7,153 nucleotides of DNA from the NCBI GenBank assembly GCA_044351685.1, contig JBILFK010000078.1, positions 1 through 7,153 on the forward strand, in the 5' to 3' direction. The position numbers and the translations under genes were made by a program. Under the pieces are notes generated by a model. That model saw only the letters and a program-made list of their open reading frames with translations, was not told the DNA's origin and did not search any database. This DNA is from JALHRI01 sp044351685. Lineage in GTDB: Bacteria; Pseudomonadota; Alphaproteobacteria; Rickettsiales; UBA3002. Of this stretch, positions 5,794 to 7,153 are shown in pieces; position 1 is the first letter of the stretch, and each line of letters opens with the position of its first letter.

Positions 5794-7153
5794 ATGCGCC
5801 TGCAGAAACCATCTATCATCCAGCAGGGGGTGGCAAAACCATCACAGCCGATGGTGGCCGCCGAAATGGCCGCATGGCGCGCGCGCCGGCAGCAGGCTAT
5901 GCGCGTGTTTCAGGAAACATTGCGCGTGGAAACCTTGTGGCGCGACTTGCGCGATGCCACCGATGCTTGCCTGCGCGGCCTTGTGCCTGCCGATGCAGAT
6001 TACGCCGTGCTGGCAGTAGGTGGTTATGGCAGGGGCGAGCTGGCACCCTATTCGGATATTGATATGCTGATTTTAGTGCCCACCGATACCAACGAAGTCA
6101 CCCCAACACCGCCATGGGTTGCCGCATTGTGGGATAGTGCACTTATCATTGCGCAGCATACTCACACCATCGCATCGGCGTGCGAAGCCGCGCACAAAGA
6201 ACATACGCTGGCATCCAATTTTTACAGTGCGCGATTTATTGCCGGGAATGCAGCACTTGCTACTGCGTTCAAAAGGCGCTTCCGGCGGCAATTAACGGTG
6301 ACTGCGCGCCGCCAGTTTACGCAGGCGAAACTACACGAGCGCGATATTCGCCACACGCGCTACGAAGATTCACGCTTCGTGCTGGAACCGCACATCAAGG
6401 AAGGCAAGGGGGGCTTGCGCGATTTGCAAACGCTCGACTGGATCGCGGGTTACGGCGCCGGCGTGCGCAGCATGCGCGGGCTGGTGGCGCAGGGTATTAT
6501 TTCGCCTGCTTCGCACCGCGAATATCGGCGCAGCTATGTATGGTTTTCGCAGGTGCGCGCGATGATGCATTGCCTGCAAGGGCGCGGCGAAGAACGGCTT
6601 TCGTTTGCGCTGCAAACCTCGGTGGCCACAGCGCTTAAACTGCCTGGCAAAACTGCGCAAGCACGCGCCGAGAAATTAATGCTGCATTATTTTGCGGCCA
6701 CGCGCATTACCGGCAATGTCACACGTGAAATGGTGGTGGGGCTCGAGGCTGCAGGGTTGCATGTGCCACCACAAGGGCAGGCGATTGCGCAAACCACACC
6801 GCTTCACGAGGGGCTGGAAATGCACGCTGGCAGGCTGCATTTCACGCATAGCCGCAGCTTCAAACATCGCCCGCAAGATGCACTAAAAATTTTCCTGATT
6901 GCGCACCAGATGGGGCGCGATATTCACCCGGCTTCGCTACAAATGATTCGCGATGCCTTGCCCCGCCTGAGCCGCAACATTCTGCACGAGCTGGAAGCCG
7001 GGCAGGTGTTTATGGAAATTCTGCTGGGCAAACACCCCGAAATGGTGCTGCGCAAAATGAACGATATTGGCTTGCTTGGTGCGGTGCTGCCCGAGTTTGG
7101 CCGCGTGGTGGGGCAGATGCAATATGATGGCTACCACACCTTCACCGTCGATG
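5794..7153 (+). CDS. glnD: PII uridylyltransferase / uridylyl-removing enzyme GlnD, N-terminal half (3' end outside window)
   Basis: GlnD uridylylates PII proteins when glutamine is low and removes UMP when it is high, which sets glutamine synthetase activity and Ntr gene expression. The frame is open to the window end (453 codons of an enzyme usually near 900 residues). The nucleotidyltransferase core is clear: AVGGYGRGELAPYSDIDMLI (74-93), with the metal-binding pair Asp88 and Asp90. The family signature LEPHIKEGKGGLRDLQTLDW (197-216) follows, then the helical linker. The last residues, MQYDGYHTFTVD (442-453), match the beginning of the HD uridylyl-removing domain. The HD residues and the two ACT glutamine-sensing domains would lie beyond the window. 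Residues 113-131 (WDSALIIAQHTHTIASACE) are more diverged than the common Gly-His-Ser/Ala-x-Arg form. The gene is divergent from the EamA transporter. Confidence 0.95.
   Translation, partial: MRLQKPSIIQQGVAKPSQPMVAAEMAAWRARRQQAMRVFQETLRVETLWRDLRDATDACLRGLVPADADYAVLAVGGYGRGELAPYSDIDMLILVPTDTNEVTPTPPWVAALWDSALIIAQHTHTIASACEAAHKEHTLASNFYSARFIAGNAALATAFKRRFRRQLTVTARRQFTQAKLHERDIRHTRYEDSRFVLEPHIKEGKGGLRDLQTLDWIAGYGAGVRSMRGLVAQGIISPASHREYRRSYVWFSQVRAMMHCLQGRGEERLSFALQTSVATALKLPGKTAQARAEKLMLHYFAATRITGNVTREMVVGLEAAGLHVPPQGQAIAQTTPLHEGLEMHAGRLHFTHSRSFKHRPQDALKIFLIAHQMGRDIHPASLQMIRDALPRLSRNILHELEAGQVFMEILLGKHPEMVLRKMNDIGLLGAVLPEFGRVVGQMQYDGYHTFTVD

Noticed and set aside
5744..5812. Longer N-terminus for the EamA transporter (start at 5812)
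   Set aside because: It would overlap glnD and add a 23-residue Ser/Leu/Arg-rich leader unlike the family. The start at 5743 gives the usual length and topology.

Overview
The window looks like chromosomal housekeeping and transport DNA from an alphaproteobacterium. This rests on the DnaJ-type C-terminus directly followed by dapB, on a PrtD/PrtE-type type I secretion pair, and on the sequence style of GlnD. Genus and order cannot be read from this stretch. G+C is moderate, and all coding regions look alike in codon use, so there is no clear sign of a recently acquired island.

Layout. On the plus strand the window opens with the last 33 codons of a probable dnaJ, followed two bases later by a complete dapB (lysine and meso-diaminopimelate synthesis). 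A 229-base gap (910-1138), unusually rich in inverted repeats, separates dapB from four minus-strand genes that read towards it. In transcription order these are an EamA/DMT-type membrane transporter (5743-4850), a type I secretion ABC permease/ATPase (4811-3084), its HlyD/PrtE-type periplasmic adaptor (3094-1544, overlapping the ABC gene by 11 bases), and a 99-residue protein of unknown function (1438-1139). Divergent from the transporter, on the plus strand, is glnD, the PII uridylyltransferase/uridylyl-removing enzyme, which is cut by the window end after 453 codons.

How the genes work together. dnaJ and dapB are probably co-transcribed and translationally coupled, although their products are functionally unrelated. 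The ABC protein and adaptor form the inner-membrane and periplasmic parts of a one-step secretion machine. The outer-membrane TolC/PrtF partner and the secreted substrate are not in the window. The 99-residue gene has its own strong ribosome binding site and a convincing factor-independent terminator, so it is probably real and ends the minus-strand block. glnD senses glutamine and controls nitrogen regulation through PII, and shares only a short divergent spacer with the transporter.

No clear new system was found. The most unusual part is the dapB 3' spacer. It holds a perfect 11-bp hairpin, a bidirectional terminator, two interleaved inverted repeats that cover the stop codon of the small gene and could form a pseudoknot, and a 9-bp inverted repeat that brackets most of the spacer. 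The other points worth a second look are the small orphan protein next to the secretion genes and the proline-rich cytoplasmic extension of the adaptor.
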